DNA of 64,000 bases from positions 1-64,000 of the forward strand of contig CAILJB010000010.1 of the NCBI GenBank assembly GCA_903834465.1, in the 5' to 3' direction. Position 1 is the first letter of the stretch. Every line of letters begins with the position of its first letter. The notes under the pieces were generated by a model. It made no database searches, was not told the DNA's origin, and was given only the letters and a program-made list of their open reading frames with translations. This DNA comes from an uncultured Pseudomonadota bacterium. GTDB lineage: Bacteria > Pseudomonadota > Gammaproteobacteria > Methylococcales > Methylomonadaceae. This document shows, piece by piece, positions 1 through 7,654 of the stretch. A program made the position numbers and the translations under genes.

Positions 1-1418
1 CAACTGAAGTGTCACCGGTTGGCACTGATAACCCACCGCCTGTTGTTGGTAACACGGATAAACCATTGCCTATTGCTGGCAACACGGATAAACCGTTGCC
101 GGGCGGCACGCCTGCCAATCCTCCCGTAGGTACAAATAGTACAACGAGTGTGCCACCTGTGAATGGTGGTAATTCTAGCAGTACCGGTACGCCCCCTGCG
201 CCAAACGCAAGTTCGGACAATAATACGAATCCCCCACCGGTTGTGGGCAACACGGATAAACCGTTGCCGGGCGGCACGCCTGCCAATCCTCCCGTAGGCA
301 CAAATAGTACAACGAGTGTGCCACCTGTGAATGGTGGTAATTCTAGCAGTACCGGTACGCCCCCTGCGCCAACTGCAAGTTCGGGCAATAATACGAATCC
401 CCCGCCGGTTGTGGGCAACACGGATAAACCGTTGCCGGGTGGCACGCCTGCCAATCCTCCCGTAGGCACAAATAGTACAACGAGTGTGCCACCTGTGAAT
501 GGTGGTAATTCTAGCAGTACCGGTACGCCCCCTGCGTCAAACGCAAGTTCGGGCAATGGTAATCAACAATTACAGCCGCCTATTGCAGAAAATGCCACAA
601 TTAGTCTTGGTGATTTGACGACGTTAGTTAGTAGCGAGAATCTAAATTTTAGTCAAACTGATTTGAATAGCGTTGTTCAGTTAATTAACACAGTTGGTGT
701 GGCAAACTTGGTTCGTATTGCTCATTCTACAGATAGCACTGGAAATAATTCTGTATCACCGTCTCCTATTCAAAATCCTGTGTCAACAAACAGTAGCAAC
801 TCGATTATCATCAATGGTACGGCTAAAAACGATACCATCAATGGATTTACAAGTGATGATGTTATTTTTGGAAACGATGGCAACGACAAACTGGTAGGTG
901 TAGCCGGCAATGATACGCTTGATGGAGGTAATGGAAATGACTCTATCGATGGTGGAGCTGGTAATGATTCATTAGTTGGCGGGGCTGGTAATGACACGTT
1001 GATTGGCGGGGCTGGTAATGACACGTTGATTGGTGGTGCAGGTAAAGATGTACTTACGGGCGGTGCAGGCAAAGATATTTTTGTGTTTACAACCGAAACA
1101 GATAGTACACCAGATAAAGCCGGACGCGATGTCATCAAAGATTTTAAATCTGGTGAAGATAAAATTGATTTATCAGCTTTTGCCAATAATATTACAGCAC
1201 CGGCATCATCTGCGACGGATACATCTGCAACAACTAACACATCACCTATCACGTTAGAATTTGTATCTAAACAAGACGTTGTTGATGGGAAAGCAACAGG
1301 CAAAGTGTGGTTAGACAATGGTGTTGTTTACCTCAGCACTAATGCTGATGCTAAACCAGAATTTGCAGTTGATTTGACTGGTGTCAAAACATTAACGGCT
1401 AACGATTTTATTTTCTAA
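1..1418 (+). CDS. RTX-type calcium-binding repeat protein, 5' end missing
   Basis: The reading frame is open to the left edge (from base 3), so the GTG at 9 is probably internal and the gene begins outside the window. The visible 470 residues have three parts: a Pro/Gly/Ser/Thr-rich region with nearly three copies of a 56-residue repeat (about residues 25-185), a short non-repetitive linker, and about eight glycine-aspartate nonapeptide repeats of the GGAGNDTLx type (about residues 285-355). The last repeats run into GKDIFVF and a C-terminus ending in NDFIF. RTX nonapeptides bind calcium after export, and this kind of tail is typical of type I secretion substrates. A surface adhesin or secreted protein is likely, but no catalytic domain is visible in the part present, so the function is unassigned. 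Confidence 0.8.
   Translation, partial: TEVSPVGTDNPPPVVGNTDKPLPIAGNTDKPLPGGTPANPPVGTNSTTSVPPVNGGNSSSTGTPPAPNASSDNNTNPPPVVGNTDKPLPGGTPANPPVGTNSTTSVPPVNGGNSSSTGTPPAPTASSGNNTNPPPVVGNTDKPLPGGTPANPPVGTNSTTSVPPVNGGNSSSTGTPPASNASSGNGNQQLQPPIAENATISLGDLTTLVSSENLNFSQTDLNSVVQLINTVGVANLVRIAHSTDSTGNNSVSPSPIQNPVSTNSSNSIIINGTAKNDTINGFTSDDVIFGNDGNDKLVGVAGNDTLDGGNGNDSIDGGAGNDSLVGGAGNDTLIGGAGNDTLIGGAGKDVLTGGAGKDIFVFTTETDSTPDKAGRDVIKDFKSGEDKIDLSAFANNITAPASSATDTSATTNTSPITLEFVSKQDVVDGKATGKVWLDNGVVYLSTNADAKPEFAVDLTGVKTLTANDFIF
81..558 (+). repeat. 168-bp tandem repeat inside the RTX gene
   Basis: The unit beginning aacacggataaaccgttg starts at 81, 249 and 417, an exact 168-bp period (56 codons). The third copy is incomplete. 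Copies differ by only a few bases and stay in frame. They encode a Pro/Gly/Ser/Thr-rich segment that looks like an unstructured spacer. Near-identity at DNA level suggests recent expansion or homogenisation, so copy number may vary between strains. Confidence 0.95.
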
Positions 1419-1441
1419 TCCATTCATAACGATTCAATCTT

Positions 1442-1492
1442 AAAAGTGGTATTTGCTGGCTATGATAAGATAGTCCGCAAATACCACTTTTT
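1442..1492 (+). terminator. rho-independent terminator after the RTX gene
   Basis: A 15-bp perfect inverted repeat (AAAAGTGGTATTTGC paired with GCAAATACCACTTTT) closes a 20-base loop region and ends in a T run. It lies 24 bases after the RTX stop codon and before trmB, so it ends the RTX transcript and separates the two genes. Confidence 0.85.
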
Positions 1493-1521
1493 ACGTTTAT
1501 AGTTTTTTATTTTTATAGCCA

Positions 1522-2208
1522 ATGACAATTGAAAAAATTACACCACCACGCATTCGTAGTTTTGTGCGACGCAAAGGACGCGTTACGCCTGGACAACATT
1601 TTGCGTTAGAAAATCACGCGCAACATTATTGCCTTGACCCACAACAAGAAATTGATTTCGAAAACGTTTTTGGACGCGCCGCGCCGCTGATTGTTGAAAT
1701 TGGTTTTGGAAATGGCGACAGTTTGGCAAAAATGGCAGCAGAAAATCCTGATAAAAATTATCTCGGTATCGAAGTGCATCGTGCTGGCGTAGGGCATTTA
1801 CTCATGTTGATTGAAGCACAACAATTAACAAATATTCGAATTTATTGCCACGATGCCATTGAAATTTTAGAACAGCGCGTGCCGAATGAAAGTTTAGCCG
1901 GCGTGCATTTATTTTTCCCTGATCCGTGGCATAAGAAAAAACATTATAAACGCCGTATTGTGCGCGACAGTTTTGTGGAATTGTTAGCACGAAAATTAGC
2001 GACAAATGGTTATTTCCACGCGGCGACCGATTGGGAAAATTATGCAGAATGGATGCTGGAAATTTTGAATCGAGCGGCGGAATTTAAAAATATCAGTGCC
2101 ACGCAAACCTATTGTGAACGTCCCGATTACCGCCCGCTCACAAAATTTGAGCAGCGCGGTATTCGATTAGGACATGGCGTTTGGGATGTGATGTTTGCTA
2201 AACAATAG
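1522..2208 (+). CDS. trmB: tRNA (guanine-N7)-methyltransferase
   Basis: A 228-residue protein that transfers a methyl group from S-adenosylmethionine to N7 of G46 in the variable loop of tRNA, in the cytoplasm. The SAM-binding motif VEIGFGNGDS is near residue 57. The family signature LFFPDPWHKKKHYKRR is near residue 132 and is followed by the conserved PDYRPLTKFEQRG stretch near the C-terminus. Length and motif order match the TrmB family. The ATG at 1522 is the first start that gives the usual N-terminus. The gene converges on pyrC' and the two stop regions overlap by 11 bases, so it is probably transcribed alone. Confidence 0.95.
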   Translation: MTIEKITPPRIRSFVRRKGRVTPGQHFALENHAQHYCLDPQQEIDFENVFGRAAPLIVEIGFGNGDSLAKMAAENPDKNYLGIEVHRAGVGHLLMLIEAQQLTNIRIYCHDAIEILEQRVPNESLAGVHLFFPDPWHKKKHYKRRIVRDSFVELLARKLATNGYFHAATDWENYAEWMLEILNRAAEFKNISATQTYCERPDYRPLTKFEQRGIRLGHGVWDVMFAKQ

Positions 2209-3463
2209 ACTCCGACAAATTAAAAATAACTTTCCCCGCTTGAATCGTATGCGTTACACGCCCTTTTAAAGTTTGCCCCCAAAATGGCGTGTTGATGCCT
2301 TCGCTATGCCACGTTTTAGAATTCACTTGCCACTCTAAATTCGGATTAAAAATACAAATATCTGCCGGTAATCCAATTGTTAAAGAACCTGTATTCAAAC
2401 CTAAAATCTGCGCTGGTTTTACACTTAACGCGGCAAGACCAGCCGATAAATCAATCAATTCTTGATTAACCAATTTCAGCAATAAAGGTAAAAACGTTTC
2501 TAATGTCGAAATGCCGGCTTTGGTTTCAGGAAATGCCGCCAGTTTTGCATCAAGACGATGTGGCTGATGGTCAGAACAAATCGCATCAAGCGTGCCGTTT
2601 AGCAAGCCCGCTCGTAAATACTCACAGTCTTCTGTACCACGAAATGGCGGTAACACATGATAATTACTATCAAAAGGTGTCACGTCATTTTCAGTTAAAT
2701 GCAATTGGTGCATGGCAACATCGGCACTCACGGTTAAACCGTATTTTTTGGCTTGTTGTAATTTAATCACGGCACGGCGACTGCTTAATTGCCCAAAATG
2801 AACACGACAACCTGTTAATTCGGCGAGTTCTAAACACTGTTCTAATGCAATCGTTTCGGCGGCTTCGGGAATACTCGGTAAACCATAACGAGTTGCCATT
2901 GCCCCTTCATGGGCGCATCCGCCATTACTCAAACTAAATTCGTTTGGACGATAGATAAACAATAAATCATGGCTTGCCGCATATTCCATAGCACGGCGCA
3001 GAATCAGTAAATTTTTCACCGGAAAATTACCGTTACTCATCGCAATACAGCCGGCTTGTTTTAGCGACAACATTGAACTTAATTCGTTGCCTTCCAGTTT
3101 TTGCGTCAATGCACCGATAAAATGACATGCTGAATAATTCGCCAATTCCGCTAATTCTTGTAAATGTTTGACGACTTCGGGCGCATCAATAATGGGCGAA
3201 ATATCCGGTTGCACGCAAAATGTAGTCACGCCAGAACTTGCGGCAACGTACGTTTCTTTTGAAACATCACGCAAACGAACACTTAAATCTACAAATCCAG
3301 CGCAAACAATTTGTCTTGTCGCATCAATGACGTGTTCAGCATGAAAACCAGCTGGTGCGTGATGAATGCCGACGATTTTTTCATCTTCGATATAAATATC
3401 GCCAATGCCGTCGAGATTATTGGCCGCATCAATCAATCGCCCGTTTTGAATGTGTAATTTCAT
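2198..3463 (-). CDS. pyrC': dihydroorotase homologue without metal ligands (PyrC'-like)
   Basis: This 421-residue protein has the amidohydrolase/dihydroorotase fold throughout, including the late motif ICSDHQPH (about residues 295-302) and the C-terminal GLPADICIFNP strand. Active enzymes carry an H-x-H zinc pair in PGFIDLHVHLR; here it reads GFVDLSVRLR (S61, R63). The usual DDG after the carboxylated-lysine/aspartate position reads SNG, and the histidine of the HVS motif reads Gln (GQLSS). This pattern matches the inactive PyrC' subunits that Pseudomonas-type aspartate transcarbamoylases need for assembly. The likely role is therefore structural, with PyrB at 34862-35827. It starts 1 base after nrdJ stops, so the two are co-transcribed. 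A catalytic dihydroorotase must be encoded elsewhere. Confidence 0.85.
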   Translation of the reverse strand: MKLHIQNGRLIDAANNLDGIGDIYIEDEKIVGIHHAPAGFHAEHVIDATRQIVCAGFVDLSVRLRDVSKETYVAASSGVTTFCVQPDISPIIDAPEVVKHLQELAELANYSACHFIGALTQKLEGNELSSMLSLKQAGCIAMSNGNFPVKNLLILRRAMEYAASHDLLFIYRPNEFSLSNGGCAHEGAMATRYGLPSIPEAAETIALEQCLELAELTGCRVHFGQLSSRRAVIKLQQAKKYGLTVSADVAMHQLHLTENDVTPFDSNYHVLPPFRGTEDCEYLRAGLLNGTLDAICSDHQPHRLDAKLAAFPETKAGISTLETFLPLLLKLVNQELIDLSAGLAALSVKPAQILGLNTGSLTIGLPADICIFNPNLEWQVNSKTWHSEGINTPFWGQTLKGRVTHTIQAGKVIFNLSESIV

Positions 3464-3464
3464 G

Positions 3465-5609
3465 TTACAACTTCCCGTAATAGCCTTCTTTTAAGGCATC
3501 AAATAAATTCGCCGCACTATGTGTTTCGCCATCGTATTCGATTTCATCGTTACCTTTGAATTCGACCGTTGAGCCATCTTCAAGTGTGAATTGATAGGTC
3601 GTATTTTCTAAATCCGATTCTTTCACCAACACACCTTGGAACACTTCGGGGTTAAATCTAAACGTCGTGCAACCTTTCAAACCTTTGTCGTAAGCGTATT
3701 GATAAATATGTTTAAAATCTTCGTACGGATAATCGGTTGGCACATTAGCCGTTTTTGAAATTGATGAATCTACCCATTTTTGGGCTGCCGCTTGAATATC
3801 AACGTGTTGTTCGGGTGTGACGGTATCTGACGAAATGAAATAATCAGGCAAGGGTTTGTCGCTGTATGGCATCGCATCGGCATCGATAAGTTCTCGATAA
3901 GCGAGTAATTCATACGAAAAAACATCGACTTTTTCTTTCGATTTTTTGCCGGCACGAATCACATTACGCGAATAATGATGCGCGAAACTGGGTTCAATAC
4001 CGTTGCTGGCGTTATTGGCAAGCGAGAGCGAAATGGTTCCCGTTGGTGCAATCGAACTGTGATGCGTAAAACGTGCGCCGACTTTGGCTAATTCGGCAAC
4101 TAATTCTGGTTCAATTTCAGCGATTTGCTGCATATAACGACTATATTTTGCGTGTAAAACACTGCCATGAATTTCGTCACCGATTTTGTAACCATCGACA
4201 ATCATTTCAGGGCGTTTGTGTAACATTTCACCCGTGACGGTAAACGTTTGTGTCAGAATCGGCGCAGCCCCTTTTTCTTTGGCTAATTCAAGCCCAACTT
4301 TCCAGCCTTCGACAGCCAATACTTTGGTGACTTCTTCGGTAAAAGTCACCGAATTCGCATCGCCGTATTTCATGCCAAGCATTGTTAATGTTGAACCTAA
4401 TCCTAAATATCCCATGCCATGACGACGTTTATTGGTAATTTCTTCACGTTGTTGGGGCAGGGGAAGACCGTTAATTTCCACCACGTTATCTAACATGCGT
4501 GTAAAAATTTGAATGGTTTTGCGATACGTTTCCCAATCAAAAACCGCTTCAGACGTGAACGGTTTTTTAACAAACCCCGTTAAATTTATCGAACCTAACA
4601 GACAACTTCCGTAAGCTGGCAGAGGCTGTTCGCCGCATGGATTTGTGCTTCTAACATTTTCACAAAACCAGTTATTATTTTTTTCGTTGACCTCATCAAT
4701 CAAAATAAACCCTGGTTCAGCGTAATCGTACGTTGAACTCATGATGATGTCCCACAAACGTCTTGCTGGCATGGTTTTCGTGATGCGACAAGCGATAAGA
4801 CCAGCTTCATTTGTTACATAATCGGACTTGTTGGGTAAATCACGCCACAAAATTTGTTCAGGATTATTTAAATCTAATTTATCGCGTATAACTTCTTGTT
4901 CTGAAACAGGGAATGAAAATGCCCACGGTAAATCATTTTTCACTGCATTCATGAATTCAGACGTAATCAACAGCGATAAATTGAATTGTCTTAGACGACC
5001 GTCTTCGCGTTTGGCACGAATAAAATCAATGACATCCGGATGCCCAACGTCAAATGTTGCCATCTGTGCGCCGCGTCGTCCACCAGCTGATGAGACGGTA
5101 AAACACATTTTGTCGTAAATATCCATAAAGGATAGCGGCCCTGACGTATATGCGCCTGCGCCAGAAACGTAAGCATCGCGTGGACGAAGTGTCGAAAATT
5201 CATAACCGATGCCGCAACCGGCTTTTAACGTTAATCCCGCTTCATGCACTTTTGCCAAAATATCATCCATGCTGTCATGAATTGTTCCTGAAACGGTGCA
5301 ATTTATGGTCGAAGTAGCCGGTTTATATTCGAGCGCACCGGCATTTGACATGATGCGCCCAGCAGGAATTGCACCTTGCCGTAATGCCCATAAAAATTCG
5401 TGATAATGACGTTCTTTTTGCTCGGTATCTGTTTCGACATCGGCGAGAGCTTTTGCGACGCGCTGATACGTTTCATCCATCGATTGATCAATGACAGAGC
5501 CGTCTTTATTTTTTAAACGGTATTTTGTGTCCCAAATATCCATTGACGTAGATTGAAATGGAATGGCATGAGAAGTAGAAGAGGGCATAGATTTTGCGGA
5601 TTTTGTCAT
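3465..5609 (-). CDS. nrdJ: adenosylcobalamin-dependent ribonucleotide reductase (class II)
   Basis: A 714-residue class II ribonucleotide reductase, which reduces ribonucleotides to deoxyribonucleotides using a B12-derived thiyl radical and needs no separate radical subunit. Visible family motifs are the early cysteine in TINCTVSGTIHDS, the glycine-rich LKAGCGIGYEFSTLRP, the active-site NPCGEQPLPAYGSCLLGSINL segment around residue 325, the PTGTISL loop, and a C-terminus ending EGYYGKL. No CxxC tail for thioredoxin is seen in the last 60 residues; the conserved KGCTTFR lies further inside. The start is uncertain: the Met at residue 23 (MDIWDTKYRL) begins the clearly conserved region and no good ribosome site precedes the listed ATG. 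It is first gene of nrdJ-pyrC', with an NrdR-box-like site 62 bases upstream. Confidence 0.9.
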   Translation of the reverse strand: MTKSAKSMPSSTSHAIPFQSTSMDIWDTKYRLKNKDGSVIDQSMDETYQRVAKALADVETDTEQKERHYHEFLWALRQGAIPAGRIMSNAGALEYKPATSTINCTVSGTIHDSMDDILAKVHEAGLTLKAGCGIGYEFSTLRPRDAYVSGAGAYTSGPLSFMDIYDKMCFTVSSAGGRRGAQMATFDVGHPDVIDFIRAKREDGRLRQFNLSLLITSEFMNAVKNDLPWAFSFPVSEQEVIRDKLDLNNPEQILWRDLPNKSDYVTNEAGLIACRITKTMPARRLWDIIMSSTYDYAEPGFILIDEVNEKNNNWFCENVRSTNPCGEQPLPAYGSCLLGSINLTGFVKKPFTSEAVFDWETYRKTIQIFTRMLDNVVEINGLPLPQQREEITNKRRHGMGYLGLGSTLTMLGMKYGDANSVTFTEEVTKVLAVEGWKVGLELAKEKGAAPILTQTFTVTGEMLHKRPEMIVDGYKIGDEIHGSVLHAKYSRYMQQIAEIEPELVAELAKVGARFTHHSSIAPTGTISLSLANNASNGIEPSFAHHYSRNVIRAGKKSKEKVDVFSYELLAYRELIDADAMPYSDKPLPDYFISSDTVTPEQHVDIQAAAQKWVDSSISKTANVPTDYPYEDFKHIYQYAYDKGLKGCTTFRFNPEVFQGVLVKESDLENTTYQFTLEDGSTVEFKGNDEIEYDGETHSAANLFDALKEGYYGKL

Positions 5610-5670
5610 GGAGTATTTTTTTAAGGTTTAAAATGCTTTTATCAATATGTAGATTATATCTGTGAAATAA

Positions 5671-5686
5671 ACGCAATATATAGCAT
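5671..5686. promoter_or_regulatory. NrdR box candidate upstream of nrdJ
   Basis: The sequence acgcaatatatagcat has a 10/10 match to the NrdR core CWATATATWG. NrdR represses ribonucleotide reductase genes, usually from two boxes on the same face of the helix. A poorer second site (5649-5664, about 6/10 in the core) lies 22 bases away. Position 62-77 bases before the nrdJ start fits promoter-proximal repression. The site is seen directly; binding is inferred. Confidence 0.6.
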
Positions 5687-5892
5687 TTTATGGTTTTAAT
5701 TTAGGGCAATAATGAAAATCAACGGGTTATATTTTTTTGTGAATTTTGTAACCGTTCTTGACTGACATTTTTAGGTATTATTTCCATTATTTAACATAAT
5801 AAATATTATGCGAAGTTATGGTTATCTGTTCGAACTACCATTAAAAAATGTTAAAATGCCAATCACCTATCCACTCACGTTTAAATTTAATC

Positions 5893-6864
5893 ATGACTCA
5901 ACCTTATATCCCACCTCCTGAAGAAATTGACGATATTCCTGTTAAAGCAACGCCAAAATATATTCCACTGAAAGATCACGATACGCCTGTTAAAGTGTTA
6001 TTTACGGGCTACCTTTGCACAGTCGCTGTGGGTTATTTATTCGCGTTAATTCAAATTTTATTTACTCACGGCATGGCTGACGGTAAATTCGGTTTGTCTG
6101 TCGATGACATTGTATACAGCTATTACGGCAACCGTTCTGGTACTGTTTTAGAAACAAAACTCAATGGCTCCATGAAAGATAATGCCTCAGAGCAAGAACG
6201 TTTTGAGATTATTCAATGGGTGCGTGACGGCGCAGATAAAGACGATTATATCGACAATGGAATCAAAAAAATCGTTGAAAATAAATGCGTTATGTGCCAC
6301 AACAAAAACGCTGGCAGCTTACCCGATTTTGATAAATTCGAAACATTAAAAGCTCTTAGCGCACAAGATGAAGGTGCAACATTTGCGTCTTTGACGCGAA
6401 TTTCACATATTCATTTGTTTGGTATTAGTTTTATCTTTATGTTTGTCGGCATTATTTTCAGCTTTGCCGAAACAACCAAAACGAAATATAAATGTATTGC
6501 GATTGGAATGCCTTATGCGTTTTTGATTGCTGATATTTTGTCATGGTGGCTGACCAAAATTCATCCTATGTTTGCAATGCTTGTTATTTTTGCTGGTATG
6601 GGTATGGGCATGTCGTTTGTCTATATGTGGATTGTTTCATTGCTTGAAATGTGGCTTTATAAACCCGTTTTTGTCAGTGGGTTAGGCATGCACTATTTAC
6701 AATGGCGTGATAATTTACGGTCAGAAAAAACTAAAAAACAGGTTGATTTTGTTGCCTGTTTATTCACAAAAAGCGGACGGTTTATTTGCACGCAAGTAAC
6801 TACAACTGCCCTGCCCTTGTTAAAAACGTTATGGCATTTTTTACAAAGTAAAGTGCGGAAATAA
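5893..6864 (+). CDS. membrane-anchored monoheme c-type cytochrome, family unassigned
   Basis: A 323-residue protein from the ATG at 5893; an upstream in-frame ATG at 5848 adds 15 unlikely residues. It has a short proline-rich cytoplasmic N-terminus, a membrane segment at about 34-58, a periplasmic stretch with one heme c motif CVMCH (residues 132-136), and about four further membrane helices from [11 protein letters not shown] onward. The histidines in SHIH at the membrane edge could supply an axial heme ligand. The C-terminal 60 residues are basic and probably cytoplasmic. A shorter paralogue lies at 29210-29938 and shares VDDxxxSYYG, the heme motif and SHIHLFGI. Electron transfer in the inner membrane is likely; partners and family name are not known to me. 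Confidence 0.75.
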   Translation: MTQPYIPPPEEIDDIPVKATPKYIPLKDHDTPVKVLFTGYLCTVAVGYLFALIQILFTHGMADGKFGLSVDDIVYSYYGNRSGTVLETKLNGSMKDNASEQERFEIIQWVRDGADKDDYIDNGIKKIVENKCVMCHNKNAGSLPDFDKFETLKALSAQDEGATFASLTRISHIHLFGISFIFMFVGIIFSFAETTKTKYKCIAIGMPYAFLIADILSWWLTKIHPMFAMLVIFAGMGMGMSFVYMWIVSLLEMWLYKPVFVSGLGMHYLQWRDNLRSEKTKKQVDFVACLFTKSGRFICTQVTTTALPLLKTLWHFLQSKVRK

Positions 6865-6889
6865 ACCTTGTTTTTTAATTTTGATTAGT

Positions 6890-6929
6890 GCGCGATAACG
6901 ATTCAACTCGTTGTCGCGCTTTTCTTTTT
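6890..6929 (+). terminator. rho-independent terminator after the cytochrome gene
   Basis: A 12-bp stem (GCGCGATAACGA with TCGTTGTCGCGC, one G-T pair) around a 6-base loop, followed by TTTTCTTTTT. It sits 26 bases after the cytochrome stop and immediately before tusD. Confidence 0.8.
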
Positions 6930-6939
6930 GAGCTATTTT

Positions 6940-7296
6940 ATGAAATTTGCCTTACAAATCAATTCCAGTCCTTATCACTCATCAGCGAGTTGGACGGCAT
7001 ACCGTTTTGCAGTATCTGTTTTGGCGCAACAGCATGAAATTTATCGTATTTTTTTCTATCACGATGCTATTTATCACGCGCTAAAAACGGTTACGCCTCC
7101 TGACGACGAAATGTCACTTTTCAAATGTTGGCGTGAATTGGCAAAAAATCACGATTTAGATTTAGTCGTCTGTATTTCTGCGGCGCAACGGCGTGGTCTG
7201 TTAAGTGAAAATTTAGCAACAGGTTTTCGATTAGGCGGTTTGGGGCAATTACTCGAAGCAACGTTGCTCGCAGATCGTTTTTTAGTCTTTGGGTAA
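6940..7296 (+). CDS. tusD: TusD/DsrE-like sulfurtransferase subunit
   Basis: A 118-residue DsrE-fold protein. In E. coli TusBCD the TusD subunit accepts persulfide sulfur from TusA and passes it to TusE for tRNA 2-thiouridine synthesis. In sulfur oxidisers the related DsrEFH complex feeds the reverse Dsr pathway. The active cysteine is present in VVCISAAQRRG at residue 78, the same number as in E. coli TusD, followed by the conserved GFRLGGLGQLLEATLLADR segment. The ATG at 6940 is preferred over an in-frame TTG at 6928. tusC follows after 4 bases. No tusB/dsrH gene follows, which is unusual for this heterohexamer. No dsrC/tusE is nearby, so the tRNA and sulfur-oxidation roles cannot be told apart. 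Confidence 0.85.
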   Translation: MKFALQINSSPYHSSASWTAYRFAVSVLAQQHEIYRIFFYHDAIYHALKTVTPPDDEMSLFKCWRELAKNHDLDLVVCISAAQRRGLLSENLATGFRLGGLGQLLEATLLADRFLVFG

Positions 7297-7300
7297 AACA

Positions 7301-7654
7301 ATGAAACGTTATTTATTTGTATTGCGTAAGCCCTGTTACAGTGGACTTTATGTGCAGGAAATAGTCGATATTATTTTAACAACTGCCGCATTTGAACAAG
7401 ATGTCAGTGTGCTATTATTGGATGATGCCGTTTTTCACTTGAAATCCTACCAAAACGCATTAGATTCAGGTTATAAAAATACGGCGACGTTGTTTGAAAT
7501 TTTACCAACGATGGATGTGAACGGTATTTTTGTTGAAACAGAATCGTTGTTAGAGCGTGGATTGTCTACAGAAATGTTGACACAATCCGTGAGTGTTAAA
7601 TCCCGTATTGAAATCGCCAGTTTCATAGCTGGATTTGATATTGTTATCAACTAA
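7301..7654 (+). CDS. tusC: TusC/DsrF-like sulfurtransferase subunit
   Basis: A 117-residue DsrE-fold protein starting [14 protein letters not shown]. It has the middle motif [10 protein letters not shown] and the C-terminal [11 protein letters not shown] typical of TusC/DsrF. In the known complexes this subunit is structural and lies between TusB and TusD. The ATG at 7301 lies 4 bases after the tusD stop, so the two are translated from one transcript. The stop overlaps the end of the convergent chemoreceptor gene by 4 bases, which leaves no room for a downstream tusB. Confidence 0.8.
   Translation: MKRYLFVLRKPCYSGLYVQEIVDIILTTAAFEQDVSVLLLDDAVFHLKSYQNALDSGYKNTATLFEILPTMDVNGIFVETESLLERGLSTEMLTQSVSVKSRIEIASFIAGFDIVIN

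Noticed and set aside
81-558. Regular repeats that could be taken for a CRISPR array
   Set aside because: The whole 168-bp unit repeats with no unique spacers, and it stays in a coding frame.
770-1318. A 182-codon open frame antisense to the RTX repeats, rich in Ser/Leu/Pro
   Set aside because: It is the reverse reading of the GGxGxD nonapeptide codons, which lack stops on the other strand. The real frame has clear family motifs.
5610-5892. Cobalamin riboswitch upstream of the B12-dependent reductase
   Set aside because: The 283-base gap shows no B12-box sequence or the expected multi-stem structure on the minus strand; only an NrdR-like site stands out.
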